A stretch of DNA of 64,000 nt from Laguncularia racemosa (GCA_037954665.1 JBBMOL010000013.1:1550001-1614000), one strand, 5' to 3'; shown: positions 1 through 12,074, counted from the first letter of the stretch. A program made the numbers and translations. The notes: generated by a model from the sequence alone, not told the origin.

Positions 1-126
1 AAATTACTGCAGAGCTACGGTTATGATGGATATAACATAAAGGAAGAGAATGGATGTTTTCACCTGTGTTGGCAAGGCAACCCTCTTTTTTCAATTTCAG
101 CTTGGCGGTTTAGGAGGTATGACTAA
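1..126 (+). CDS. Possible 3'-terminal exon of an unidentified gene cut by the window edge
   Basis: Reading from base 1, one frame stays open for 41 codons and stops with TAA at 124-126. The composition looks coding (residues include LLQSYGYDGYNIKEENGCF). It is followed by AT-rich sequence that could be a 3' UTR. I do not recognise the family. A polypyrimidine-AG acceptor at about 96-110 lies inside the frame, so the true exon could be shorter. It could also be a chance open frame, because only 126 bases are visible. Confidence 0.3.
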   Translation, partial: KLLQSYGYDGYNIKEENGCFHLCWQGNPLFSISAWRFRRYD

Positions 127-684
127 TATAAGGGATCAAGTGGAATTTGTGTTCTTTTAACATTCCATTTTTCCCCCTTACTGTGTATAAAGAAACTCAA
201 GTTTTACCTAAGCACTTGCATAGAGAATGTGTCATTTGAAGAGTGTAATGTCAGTTCATTTTTTGGCATCCTTTTCTTTGATATGTTAATGCCAGTTATT
301 GGTTCCTCTACACGAAACATCCCTCATTCCAGAGCATGCAATTTTCGATGGGGCAAGATAACACATACAAACACAGCACAACTAAAAAAGCATGGCTAAG
401 GAGATAAAAAACTTAGTTGAAATGACATAAGACACGACAGAAATAATTATGATATGAATGGAAACAGTTGTAATATAAACTAATTATATGATGTTTTTAT
501 TCTGTTTAATGTATATTTTATTATCAGCACCAACTCAATACAAGATGACATGAACGTTATCTGTTAACACAAATGGCCACCCCTTTTCAATCCATCCCTC
601 TCTCACTCTTACATGATATGATACAATGCCTTTGATGATCAATCTGAGTCACCACAACTTAATACACTGAAGTGGGAGGGGTGA

Positions 685-765
685 CAGGGGTAATCGAACC
701 CTTTCACTGGCCTAGCATCATAGAGTCAATACTACTGGATCAGGGCTCTGTTTATGCTGTATCAC
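685..765 (-). repeat. tRNA-like (SINE-type) fragment
   Basis: On the minus strand this stretch contains a B-box-like sequence of the GGTTCGAnnCC type (RC of about 690-708), as in tRNA genes and tRNA-derived SINEs. No cloverleaf with a plausible anticodon arm could be drawn, so a SINE relic is more likely than a working tRNA gene. Basis: B-box match only. Confidence 0.25.
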
Positions 766-1088
766 TTTCTTTCATTTTATTTCAGTTCTTTCTTTGTTAC
801 TCTCATTGACTTGGAGAAGAATCCCCATGGTAAAATCACTTTTAACTTTCACCAGCCTTACTTTCGTAACTCTCATTGTTACATTCCTCTAACTTTTGAC
901 TAATGAGATGTTCACCTCACTTTAACATGTGAAGCAACTGCATGTATCTGCTATAGATTCCATTATCGAACTTCTGTTTTGTACAGAATTTGGATAGATG
1001 GGAATTTCGATCATGAGATTTTAGTATTCTTAGGTGAACAGACAGCGATCTGATAAATGGAACAAACATCTAGAACCCTGGTCAGGGT

Positions 1089-1214
1089 ATGGATTTGGAG
1101 ACCATGGTGGCATTATTAGAAAGGCTTCTTCCAGCCATTAAAGCTAAACTTGAGCATCTTGCTCGCATTGCTTTGCATCAACTTGATTTCTCAATCACGG
1201 GCCCAAGCAATTAG
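1089..1214 (+). other. Short open reading frame (41 codons), function unknown
   Basis: An ATG at 1089 opens a 41-codon frame ending in TAG at 1212-1214. The product would be Leu/Ala-rich and helical in character (starts MDLETMVALLERLLPAIKAK). An in-frame TAG lies a few codons upstream. It may be a small peptide, a leftover exon of a lost gene, or chance. No family is recognised. It lies just beyond the 3' flank of the TBL pseudogene on the opposite strand. The rest of 127-1738 shows no other coding signal. Confidence 0.2.
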
Positions 1215-1738
1215 ATCGGACAGAACAATGATGAGAACCTTTGCTTACATTGTTCATGTTCCTTAGTCATGGAAGCAGTATTTACAGCTGTTTTGTAAGG
1301 GGGACCTATTCCTTGCAGTGGTGGAGACAGGGGAGTCAGGTCCACTAGAAAACACCCTCACCACCCACAACCAACTTTAATAATTTTCAACTTTTCAAAA
1401 TATGAAATATCTTTCATAGAGTTGTCGATTTTTATAATTTGGCTCTGCCTAAAAATTAATATCTACAACTTGTCGTTAGGATAAAATCTTGCATCGGTCA
1501 CTTCTTCCTTGGCACTTTGCATCCACAAGAAGTTTCTCCATGAGGACAAGTAGCTGAATTGGGTGTCCTTGCTAAGTTTGGTTTACCAATAGACAAAGTC
1601 AAAGCAGCAAAAAATATCTTATTCTTTTTTCAACTTTCAACAGTTCTTTTGCTTGAATTCCACTTATCCATGACTGGTGAACTCAAAGAACTCTGTTACA
1701 AGATCTGCTTATTCTTTTCATCTTCTTTACAATGGTTT

Positions 1739-3966
1739 TCATACGTGGAGTTCTGCATATAGAAGTTCATTCCATGTATCTGGTAATCCTGCAATACACC
1801 AGTGCGTGCAGTCCATGCCATGAAAAGCGTTGTAATAAGAGGGATGTGCATCTTTTCTTAGTTGAGATAGGGTTGTGATGTCAAGCAAATGGACGGGTTT
1901 CTTAATGCTGCTTAGCACCTTTTTTATGACATAAACTGCTTGTGGCAAATCCCCCGGGTAAGTCGAACCACTTATTGGCTTTGTTTCCTTAGAGCAGTCC
2001 TTTACTTCTGGTTCATGCCATGCAGTCCCGCTAACATAATATAAAAATAATCATTAAATAATGATACGAGATTTCAAACTTTGTAGAGAAGATTGCATTG
2101 GTGGATAAATTTGGGCTTTTAGAAGTTTTGCTCTGTATTTGTGAAACAAAACTCACTTGTAATGTGACGGAGAAACTCCTTGGAAGAAGACACTTGTTTT
2201 TGTCGTATCAACCGCTGTATCAACCCACTTCCCCCATGTCATCAAAACTTTTTGAAAGGCGACCATACGATCCATGTCTTTTTATATCTTGCCACCGTCC
2301 TGAATGTAATCCCATCTGTAATTATTATGTGGTTAGGAACTAAAAGGAAAAAAGACCGGAAACAGTTTTGATTATTGATCAATCCTCTTGTAAAGTTAAG
2401 AAAAACAGGAGCCAAAATAGCATACTACATACTGTTGCTTTTCTCCTCTGACGTTCCACCTTTGCCAGGTATTGAAGATCAACACATCTATGTTCTTCCA
2501 TATGCTACCACTCTTCAAAGAATCGAGTTTGATTACTCGACCAATGTTTTTCCTGCTAAATATCGACAAGATAATTTGCGTGAAATAGCATGATAGAAAC
2601 TCCATAGTCCTGCAACAAACTATCACATGTCAATAGAAACTCTCGAGCGCTACATGAGAAGTCTCAAGCACGTATTCAAACTGAAATTACACCTGCCAAT
2701 TGGAAACTACTAACTTTGGATCTAGAGACGATCTTAGTTTATAGTTCTTATACTGCTTACGTGCATAGTTTCAAGTACACGAAACCGTAATAAACCGAAT
2801 GGAGTGATGTTTCAGAGAACACCCATTAATGCATTTTTCATCACTTGGCCAAAGGAAGACTCAATCACCTTCAAGGTAATTGTGATAATTGAGGTATTGG
2901 CCTCTTGTTCTATATCTGAATTTGGAACGGCAGCATGAAGCAAGCATACTAGAGACTGCCAGTTTTTGAGGCTTAAGGAGTCTCCTATGTACATGATCTT
3001 CTTGCCCTGTGGTTTGCTTAAGAATTCCATTCCATCAAATCTGCAGCGTACTCCATCATTCATCAATATATTAACAAGGCAATTGGTTGTTAATTAAATG
3101 CATGAAGCTTGAAATCAGAATAAGAATATAGAAAAATGGATCTCGAAAAAAAGCATTTGAAAAAGTTAAAATGCACAATTGCATATCATTAAACTTACAT
3201 GCCATAAATAGTCATTTAATGATTGAAGAAATGATGCGAAATTTTATCTAATTATGGAGGAAATGGATATAGATATCTTTCTAATTATATACTGTCATGC
3301 ATAAATAAAAAAAAAAAACTAAAAAGCGAAATAATCACTAGCTATTTATCATATAAGGTGATATATAATTGAAACATGTTCAAAGGAAAATACCGTCGAA
3401 AAGTAGCTAGTCAAGCTAGCCAACATTTGGGGACAGTAAAGTTGGTCCATTCTAGGAAGCTAGCCAAGCTAGGAGTTTCCTGTGCCTTACTTATTCTCTT
3501 GTCAAAATTGTTTTCTTCTTTTCACTTGGATTTACACTCTTATCATGCAATCACCAGACATTGCATACACAAGTCCATAAAAAGTGGCACACGAGTAAAA
3601 ATACAAAGAGAAATACATATACCTTGGTAAGTCACAGCCATTGGGCTGCCATCTATACTTAAGATAATCCAAATTAGGATGACCATATTTTATGCAGTCG
3701 AATTCCCTACGGATTGAAGGACAAGAAGAAGAGTCATATAATGGATAGGATTCATCATACACCCAACTTCCTTCATATATGTTACAATTCCTAGTATTTC
3801 TGGTCCTGTTCATGTCCTTGTTCCTGATAGGTTGCACTATTCTCGTATTATGTTTTCCTAGTCCTGCTTCTTCCACTTGGATGCTGAAACACAATGTTGA
3901 CATAAAAAATAAGCATATTCCAATGGCAATGAAAACTCAAGACAGTTTCTTGCACCCGACTCCCAT
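1739..3966 (-). pseudogene. TRICHOME BIREFRINGENCE-LIKE (TBL) gene, inactivated tandem copy
   Basis: All five exons of the neighbouring intact TBL gene are recognisable: 3966-3623, 3040-2869, 2609-2433, 2315-2157 and 2030-1739. Splice sites are still readable, so the copy arose by DNA duplication and not by retroposition. It is disabled at several points. Codon 10 in the signal peptide is TGA where the intact copy has TCA. In exon 3 a Glu codon (GAG) has become TAG, followed by a one-base insertion (exon of 177 instead of 176 bases) that shifts the frame. In exon 4 a Tyr codon (TAC) has become TAA. The GDS esterase motif (GDSLSLKNW, exon 2) and the C-terminal DCTHWC motif (exon 5) remain. A downstream Met at 3903 could bypass the first stop but not the others. 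Confidence 0.9.
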
Positions 3967-4020
3967 CCTTTTTTGTTTTTTTTCCTCACTCTTTGTTAGA
4001 GAGAAATAGAGAAGGAGGGG

Positions 4021-5232
4021 TGGGGTGTTAAAATCGTAAAAGTTAGTGATACCTGGAAAACAATAAAAGGTAACTTTTCTTTGTATCTCCATAAATATGA
4101 ATAAATGAGATAGTGCTGATGTTTTACCTATTTGGGCACTGAATAGTTGGCTTTTTTTCCCATGTTATTTCTCAGATTACATGCGACAACATGTAAATGA
4201 TGAACATATGATATTCTTGTAATTGCTCAAAATGACAAGTTAAAATTGCCAACGAAACAAGAACAAACTTAACTGCCTTATAAATCAGACTTGCTCTTTG
4301 TTCCAAGAATTTCCTTGTATACATATTACAACCACATAAGCGTTCCAAAGGATATCAGATAAAGTTGCCGACAAAATTACAACGATTTAGTTGCCTTATG
4401 GATCATGCTTGCTCATTATTCCTAGAATATCCACTTATTTATACATTTATATGTTATATTTCATGAGAAAAACGATATACAACTAAACTCTAAGCTCTCA
4501 ACAATGAATCCTCTTTCTTTTCCTTTTTCTTTCTTAGTTTAGGGGTAATTAATAAGAATTGGGTTGTTATATTTTGTGGTTTTATGACCATTTTCTTTTC
4601 TTTGAGTTTATTCATGGTTATTATATAAATCAACACATTTTTAGATGAATGAATACCTTACATTATTATTCTTAGTGGTGGATATAAATTAGGAATAAAA
4701 TGGTTGTACATAACTTCGTTTAATATTATAGTACCTTGAGGATACCGAAATCCAAAATGATCAAATTCATAATATTAACAATAATCACAATCATAAAACT
4801 TTCAAATTTTAAGTCAGAGTAATTAATAAGACACTAAGTAGATACTTAACTAAAATAGAACACAAGAAATAGCTAAAAATGAAAATAATTATGAAAATGC
4901 AACAATTGGCACCCTAACATGATATAAATACTAACAGAATAATCGTGATTCAAAATTATGGGATATATGAGCTCAAAGAGTAGACAGATAACAAACGAAC
5001 AATGGTATATGGGAATTATAACTTAACATCACAAAAAATGAATTTTCTAGTGTATGCTTGTATTCCATAATTAGCATACCATGAAATTTTCATTTAAAAA
5101 ATCCACAAAAGGTAAAACCAAAGATATTGTAACATAGTGTATTTTATCATGTAAATAGAAAAAGGAGAAAAAAAATAATCAAATGAGATATGATGAGTGC
5201 AGCAATCAATCATCAATAACCCTATTCCCTTG
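4021..5232. other. Intergenic DNA upstream of the TBL pseudogene
   Basis: No gene is seen. Up to about 4740 the sequence is the degraded 5' flank of the TBL duplication: it aligns by eye with about 15840-16520, for example around 4633-4740 against 16425-16520. Beyond 4745 the similarity stops and plain AT-rich sequence runs up to the inverted-repeat element. Confidence 0.6.
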
Positions 5233-5630
5233 CATTATGTTTGGGAGGAGTGAAGGATTTAGGAGCTAATGAAAGTAAAAGAAAAGAATTGGAAGGAGGA
5301 AAAAAAATTGAGATATTCATTCCTTTACATGTGTTTGCTTAGGGGAGGGTAATAAAATAAAGGAAAATTAATTATCACTAAGATAAAAGAATAGTGTGAT
5401 ATTAAATTACTAAAATATTCACGATGGTCAATACTTTAATCAATTAAAAGGGTAAAATGGAAAATAAATAATTCTTTTTAAGATTCCTTCCACTTTCTCT
5501 CCATTTTGGGAGGGAACAAATTTTGGTGAGCCTATGAATTTGTTTCCACGGACTTTGCATTAAAATAATTTTTTTTTAATTCGTAAAATAGTATACTCAA
5601 AAAAATTATTCAAAAAAAAAAGTTTTGAAG
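5233..5630 (+). repeat. Left terminal inverted repeat of the PMD element
   Basis: Imperfect inverted copy of about 9930-10146. The best blocks are at the outer tip, the GAAAAGAATTGG block, and the AAATAGTATACT block near 5585-5600. Confidence 0.6.
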
Positions 5631-5999
5631 CTACAAACTTGGAACACGCTTTTAGTTTTGCTTTTTTTTAAAAAAAAAATTAAATCAATGTTCATAATTT
5701 TTAAAACTATGATTTTTTTTCCCTTCTATTCATATGTAAACCTTCAATTTATTAAAAAAAAATTGAATTTAAGAAAAGTTATTATTGCCAAAAAAAAAAA
5801 TAATAATAAATACACTTTGTAATAACAACTATAAAAAATCTCCTAGAAACAATTGTTAAAAATAAAAAATAAAAGCATCGATATTAAAATGGGAAAAAAA
5901 AAGTAGATGATATTAATAAATTCATCAATTTTAAATATTAATTTACATCAATAAAAATTTTCAATAAAAGATTTACATATGCAATAAATAAGAAAAAAT

Positions 6000-6690
6000 A
6001 AAATCTTACCCCTTATTATTCATTTTCCTAGTGAACTGTCTTAATAACCAAGCAAATGATTTTGTGGGCTCTCTTGATGACCTTAAATGTGGATTAAGAG
6101 GAGCTTATAACTCTTATGTTGGATGGTGTTGAAAGGTATCGTTGAAGTCTTAAGGAGGCACTAAACTTTACTTTGTAGCACACTACAAAGATTTACCTTG
6201 ATATATTGGTTGTTTACCGAAGCGTCTCTTCTACGAAGAAAGTGATGTAGGGATAGAACCACTAATGATGATGTGGTGTGGCGTATGTGCTAGGCATTAA
6301 TGTTAAGCTATTGTACATCACATCAGAATCCAGTTGGAATTGTTGGTCTTGTATTAGATATTCATGTGCCTCAGCTCGATTTTAGGGTTGTCGATGTCCT
6401 ATAGTCCTACGACGCGTAGGAATCGATTGTTGTTTCCACATGTTAACAAATTGTGCCTTAACCTCAACCTTTGCACCATATTGTTAGTAAGCTTGCGGGT
6501 ATAATGTTACCCCCGATAGTCATATATGAATTCAAGACCATAATCAACTAGACTAACAGTCGTGTTATGATATAATGAATTTGTCTTAATGTATCAACCT
6601 GCATGTTATAATGAATTGTAAATTGAATAAACAATAGATATGCAATAAATCACCCAACTAGTGTTGATGTTGTACTTACCAGATATCCAA
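6000..6690 (-). other. Non-coding remnant downstream of the PMD pseudogene
   Basis: Moderately GC-rich compared with the surroundings, with no open frame. A short stretch near 6400-6360 (minus strand) resembles the basic tail that follows the PMD in related proteins, but the match is too weak to call. Probably the decayed 3' part of the transposon gene. Confidence 0.35.
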
Positions 6691-7950
6691 GAACTACTCC
6701 CATGTGTCCTATATATCGACAGCTAATAGATTTGTATCACCTCATGTATTCCTTATGCACGCCATGAGGGTCCTCAATATACGCCAATCGATTTAGGCAC
6801 TCTTCTCATAAGGATATGTACATTGCATGTTGCATCGGCCAATCTACATCAACCCTCCCATTCAAGTCGATCTGATAGAGTTCTGACTATGTGCTTACAT
6901 CCTATTGAATATATTGAAACCTCCCAAGCTGCCTTGCAACACAATCGGGGTAATGCCACTCAATTATGTAGAAACATATGAGTGACATCCAAATAGTCCA
7001 AATGTATATGCCACTTTTGCAAAAAAGTGGTAGGATGTGAATCAAATTCCCAGTGTATGGCTTCCACTCGACCTAAAGGGTAGTAAGTAAGATTTATTGT
7101 TAACAATACATATGATGAAATGGAAAAAAAAATGCTTATCGTTTTGCTTGTTGAGAGCATCTTAATATGCGCTAACTACATAGACCAGATGATGTCAAGT
7201 GTCCTTCCATGTCTTCTAGTGTGCAATCAAGGGGGCTCCAATCTCTATAATCAATCCATGCTAGCTAAAGGATGCTATGTGTGACAATTTATCCTATACC
7301 TAAACCTATAGGAGTATCGTAGCCCCTCCAATCTTGTGAGTGGATGAGAATGATGCAACATAAAGCTAGTGATACAATTAAGCTAGATACGTGGACCCTA
7401 GTTATATGTCCCTACAACATCAAAATGCTTCAACAAAGGCAAAAACATCGTATAGACAAGGGAGCTAGACTTATTGGCAAAGATAATTCCCCCCAGTAGC
7501 TGCAATATATACACATGTGTATGGCACTAAACTTGCTTTTCATCAGCATAGGTTGGAAAGACCTAATATATATCATGAAACCACATCATGTTAATGCAGT
7601 AGGCCCTACTGCTAAACCCTGGCCTTGCCCTTAAAAATCTCTCACATTTGTACCCCAATTCAAGCAACTACTTCCTATAATTGCCTAACCATCAACTAGG
7701 AGGTCTAGCTGGACCTCAACATCCTATAGGGTGATAGTAAACTCCCTAGTCGGCATGTGAAATATGTGCTTCTCTAGCCTCTACCACTCAACCATGGTAG
7801 TTATCATGCTTTAATCCTGTCATATGAATGGCTGGCAGCTTGCACCTCGGAATCCTACCAATTGTAGGAATGGCTCCATTCAAGGATTAAAGAGAATGAT
7901 GTTCTCATCTCGATGAAGTGATAACTCGTGTTGTTGAATAGTGAGTCATG
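6690..7950 (-). pseudogene. Decayed plant mobile domain (PMD / MAIN-like) transposon protein
   Basis: Reading the minus strand from about 7890 to 6700 gives, through many stops and shifts, the typical order of PMD motifs. First comes a block around PFLQLVGFRGASCQPF (about 7875-7825), then HIFHMPTREFTITL (about 7775-7735), then ILQLLGGIIFANKSSSLVYT and MFLPLLKHFDVVGTYN (about 7510-7390), then IEWHYPDCVARQLGRFQ (about 6965-6910), and finally DLNGRVDVDWPMQHAMYI (about 6875-6820). PMD proteins (aminotransferase-like mobile domain; Arabidopsis MAIN family) occur as host genes and as cargo of DNA transposons. Stops such as TAG for Trp or Gln show that this one is dead. It sits inside the inverted-repeat element, which supports a transposon origin. 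Confidence 0.8.
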
Positions 7951-8154
7951 GTTGATTCTAAAATTTAAGAAGTGAAATTTTATACTATTGGCAATGAAAC
8001 ATAAAGTAATCAACAAGTTAAATATCACTTACCTCTCTGTCTTAGATGGTCTGTGATCGATATCCTTCATATTACATCAAAACTAAAGGACCAAAGAGTC
8101 CAAGCTCCATCTATTATGCACGAAAAAAAATGTTAGCATTAATATCAAAATAGT

Positions 8155-9480
8155 TTTACGATAATTCAAATAACAAACCCATAGATTATATTTATAATTA
8201 ATACAAAATTTTTACTAATTAATTTTTTAACAATTAGTTAGTCATATATTAACGAATAATTAATGATAAATTAATGACTTAATTTTATGATAATTTTTAC
8301 AATAATAACCGAAGATATTACATTTACAATGAATACAAAATTTTTACTACTTAATTTATTTAATTATTAATCAATCACATATTAACAACTAATTAATGAA
8401 AAATTAACGATTAATTCATAACAACTTAATTTTACGACAATTTTCACAATAGCAAACTAAGACATTTCATTTACAATCAATACAAATTTTTTTACTAATT
8501 AATTAATGACATATTAGTGATTAATTAATGACAAATTGACGATTAACTAATAAAAACTTAATTTTATGGCAATTTTCACAATAGCAAACCAAGAAATTTC
8601 ATTTACAATCAATATGGATTTTTTTACTAATTAATTTTCTAGCGATTAATTAATGACATATTAACGACTAATTAATAAAAAATTGGTGATTAATTACTAG
8701 TATTTTAATAAAACAATAGACTACGAAGAATTGCATTTAATTTTATGTAAATTAATGAAAAGTAACATAATAGGAAAAAAAATAATTTTTTATGGGAAAA
8801 CGTATCAAAATATAATCTAATTAAGTTTTTTTGTTGAAAAAAATAGGTAGAATTAGGCTGATCTTTTATTGATATTCATATACTTATAGATGTACAAGTT
8901 AAACTTGTGTAAAAAGAAAAAAAAAAGAAGACAAAAAGTGTGAACCACGAGGGAAGAAGAATGGAAGAAGAAATAGAGATGTTTGAATAATAAATCGAAT
9001 TTTATAATAATTTTTACAATAATAACCAAAGATATCACATTTACAATGAATATAAAATTTTTACTAATTAATTTATTTAATTATTAATCAATCACATATT
9101 AACAACTAATTAATGACAAATTAACGATTAATTCATAACAACTTAATTTTACGACAATTTTCACAATAGCAAACTAAGACATTTCATTTACAATCAATAC
9201 GAATTTTTTTACTAATTATTTTTTTACTAATTAATTAATGACATATTAGTAATTAATTAATGACAAATTAACGATTAACTAATAAAAACTTAATTTTATG
9301 GCAATTTTCACAATAGAAAACCAAGAAATTTCATTTATAATCAATATGAATTTTTTTACTAATTAATTTTCTAGCGATTAATTAATGACATATTAACGAC
9401 TAATTAATAAAAAATTGATGATTAATTACTAGTATTTTAATAAAACAATAGATTACGAAGAATTGCATTTAATTTTATGT
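8155..9480 (+). repeat. Nested degenerate repeats of about 130-145 bp
   Basis: Within and just before the 720-bp units a shorter theme recurs: a CACAATAGCAAAC-like block, then a CATTTACAATCAATA-like block, then TTTTTTACTAATTAATT followed by ATTAATGACATATTA. Starts are seen near 8155, 8290, 8440 and 8575, and again near 9010, 9155 and 9295. The element therefore grew by repeat amplification at two scales. Confidence 0.7.
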
Positions 9481-9726
9481 AAATTAATGAAAAGTAACAT
9501 AATAGGAAAAAAAAATAATTTTTTATGGGAAAACGTATCGAAATATAGTCTAATTAAGTTTTTTTGCTGAAAAAAATTAGGTAGAATTAGGCTGATCTCT
9601 TATTGATATTCATATACTTATAGATGTACAAGTTAAATTTGTGTAAAAAAAAAAAAGAAAACAGAAAGTGTGAACGACGAGGGAAGAAGAATAGAAGAGG
9701 AAATAGAGATGTTTGAATAATAAATC
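8281..9726 (+). repeat. Tandem direct duplication, two units of about 720 bp
   Basis: Unit 1 (about 8281-8998) and unit 2 (about 8999-9726) run in the same order with only scattered differences. Each begins with a block around TTTTACAATAATAACC and ends with GAAATAGAGATGTTTGAATA. Unit 2 has a short extra ATT/TTT stretch near 9210-9225. High identity implies a duplication younger than the decay of the adjacent PMD gene. Confidence 0.85.
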
Positions 9727-9929
9727 AAAAAACTGAGAAATTACATTTATAATACAAATTATCATTGCAATTTTTTTGTTTTGTACATTTAAGCTTGCAT
9801 ATTGTGATATTGTACAATATGTTTGCAATATCAAACGAAATTATTGAACGGTGGAAGATGATGCTAAAAAAAATTGTCAGAGTAATTTATTGAAGGCACA
9901 TGCATAGTTTACACCTTCAATATTGTATT

Positions 9930-10146
9930 CACGATTTTAAAACCTTTTTTTGAATGATTTTTTTTAGTATACTATTTCGCAATTTTTTTTAAATGATGTT
10001 ATTTTAATGGATTTCCCATATTTCCACCCTAATTTTACTTCTTCCTAATTTTCCTTCTAACCAAAAAATAAAAAATGATTTAAATTTTTTCTAATTCCAT
10101 CCCCTCCAATTCTTTTCTTCACATTTCCTATATTCCAAACATAGTG
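9930..10146 (-). repeat. Right terminal inverted repeat of the PMD element
   Basis: Inverted partner of 5233-5630. Just inside it, at 9890-9922, is one palindromic unit of the form GAAGGCA...ACACCTTCAA. Similar units form an array at 45420-45770. Confidence 0.6.
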
Positions 10147-10359
10147 TTAATCTTACTAAGGATCCCAATAAAGTCTTCAAATCACTATATCAGTATTTCA
10201 AAGATCTATCTCAATTAAAAACTTATTTACTTTATTCTTAAGTTCTTAAAAATAGAATCTTAAGATTTATTTATATTATTTATAAAATTTATAATATAAA
10301 AATTAAACAAAACTAACACTAAAAAAAAAAAAAGAAAAAAGAAAGAAAGAAAAGCACCT

Positions 10360-10500
10360 TTTAAGATCCCTTGGCAATGATCTCAAGTATGTTAATGAGG
10401 GCATCCCCATCCTTGATATGATTTCCAAAATGCAAGGACCCCAACACTAATGAACCGGTTCTTAAATTTTGGGATCCCATGCTGCTTGTTTTTTTTTTTA
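10360..10500. repeat. Probable MITE or transposon remnant
   Basis: A GC-richer island between poly-A (10321-10333) and poly-T (10490-10500) tracts. It contains a GAACCGGTTC palindrome-like core (about 10452-10462) and repeated GATCCC/GGATCCC motifs on both sides (about 10363 and 10470). No coding frame. The layout suggests a short non-autonomous element, but no confirmed terminal repeat was found. Confidence 0.3.
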
Positions 10501-10529
10501 ATATTATACTTTAACATTACTTCAATTTA

Positions 10530-12060
10530 AACGCTTAAAAATGTCAAATGAGAATCTTAGGATATGGATAATCTTATATAAAGCATCGATAGAGATTTTC
10601 TTGGCCTTGGGAGTTGAGTCATTAATGCAAGTCTCAGCCCAATCATTTCTAAACTCCCTACAAGTTGCCACATCACCAACATCATCTCTCTCGCTCGCTT
10701 CAATTCTGCCATCATCACTTCCTCTACCTCTTCTTCCCTTCGTGCTTTATATAAACTCCCCAATATCCTCCTGCGATTTCTTTGAACTCTCTCTCCTCCA
10801 AGCAACAAACTAAGACCAAGTATACATGCTACTCCGCACCCCTAATCAGCCAAGCATCAAAACCACGCCAGCACCGCCGCCATCTGATCGGAAAAGGCCC
10901 CCCAAAAGTCGCCCTATGAAACTGTCATCTGTGACCTGAAAAATCTATTCCGGATATCAAAACGAAACTGGACCAACCACTTTGAGCTGCTGCATCTTCC
11001 TGTTCCGACCACCAAAGCGCGGTCCTCCACGACCATTGTACTCGTGACGTAAAACGCGATCACCAGACGCTATCACAACGCCTAAACAACGAAAAATCAG
11101 TAAGTTATCTTGATTCTGAGTCAATATAAACTCGTTATAAAGCCATAGTGACCGTCAACATATACATTTATTCAAAATCTCAAGATTTCCGAAGTAATCC
11201 GATTCCAAGTTTATTTTTACACATGATTCTTGAATAACATAAACAGCTGAAAACACTTTGGGGTAGTTAGGATCATAGCTAGAAGTAAGAGAAAGTAAGA
11301 AATTGAGTTTATGTCAGTTTAAGTTGAGTTGTTGAGTCTTGTAGTGACCACCCTTGTTTATACATTGCACAGCGCTTCGCTTTGTTAAAGACCATCACTT
11401 CCAAATGATGGCACATGAAGGTCTAGGAGAGACCTAACTTCGTCATATGTAAACTAAGTGATTTGAGGGGTCGTTGCATGTATGAACGAGTCGGAGATCT
11501 TGCTACTGTTTTGAGCCGACTCGCTATGCTCCAGTGGGGGACTAATGATAAATAGCCTAGGGGGAGTTTTGAATATTTGATGATTTATTTGTGTACAATC
11601 GGCCTAGGAACTGATGATATGTTTTGAGAGTGTGTACCTCTTCACTAAGCGGTGGTTTTGCTTACATCTCTAAATGATGATTGATATTACAGATTCACAA
11701 TATTATTGTACTGCAAGAGGCTACCTTCTTTGAGTATTTCTGACCTTATCCTACCGGGGATGGGATTAGACTCTGCGAGTGAGAATAGAAGGAACCCTAT
11801 CCTTAGGTACTTTTGTTATATTTTATTACCGTGTGACTTATGTTGAGACTTTGGATGACTGTAGTCCATAAAAAATACGTGTATTTTGTTTAAAACCCTG
11901 TATCCTTGTAAAAATATTATGAAGATCTACTATGTTTTAAGTTCAATTTACTTGTTGTTAGTACTCCTGTAGACGCTTCATGATAGTTGTTAGGATTTAG
12001 GACACCATGGATGGATTCTCTATCATTGAGAGTATTCGTGGTGGGTTATCATAAATATGA
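10530..12060 (+). mobile_element. Probable LTR of a Gypsy-type retrotransposon (solo or truncated)
   Basis: The block contains a good TATA box (TTTATATAAAC, 10746-10756) followed by a pyrimidine-rich start region (about 10788-10800). After it come a GC-rich stretch (10826-11090) and a long non-coding tail with a poly-purine-rich centre (about 11530-11570). This order resembles U3-R-U5 of plant Gypsy LTRs, from general knowledge of those LTRs. No gag-pol reading frame, primer-binding site or second LTR is visible nearby. The exact ends are uncertain and it may only be a fragment. Confidence 0.4.
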
Positions 12061-12074
12061 TACCTTGCAGAGCA

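Larger units (their letters stand above)
5233..10146. mobile_element. Inverted-repeat DNA transposon (MULE-like) carrying a plant mobile domain gene
   Basis: The two ends are inverted copies of each other. The left end (from CATTATGTTTGGGA at 5233) matches the reverse complement of the right end (CACTATGTTTGGAA, ending 10146). A further shared block is GAAAAGAATTGGA near 5280-5300 and 10105-10118. An inner block around AAATAGTATACT at 5585-5625 has its partner at 9945-9985. The left arm is about 395 bp and the right about 215 bp because of an insertion or deletion. Inside lie a decayed PMD gene (minus strand) and a tandem duplication. PMD proteins are known to be carried by some Mutator-like elements. 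I could not find a 9-bp target-site duplication, so the superfamily assignment is inference. Confidence 0.6.

Noticed and set aside
10557..10808. 83-aa minus-strand frame, Arg/Glu-rich
   Set aside because: Opposite strand to a clear TATA/pyrimidine promoter layout; composition comes from the CTC-rich tract.
10826..10939. 37-codon frame downstream of a TATA box, Pro/Arg-rich with a TP motif like that of SIAMESE-related cell-cycle inhibitors
   Set aside because: It lacks the conserved C-terminal motifs of that family, and the surrounding sequence fits an LTR better.
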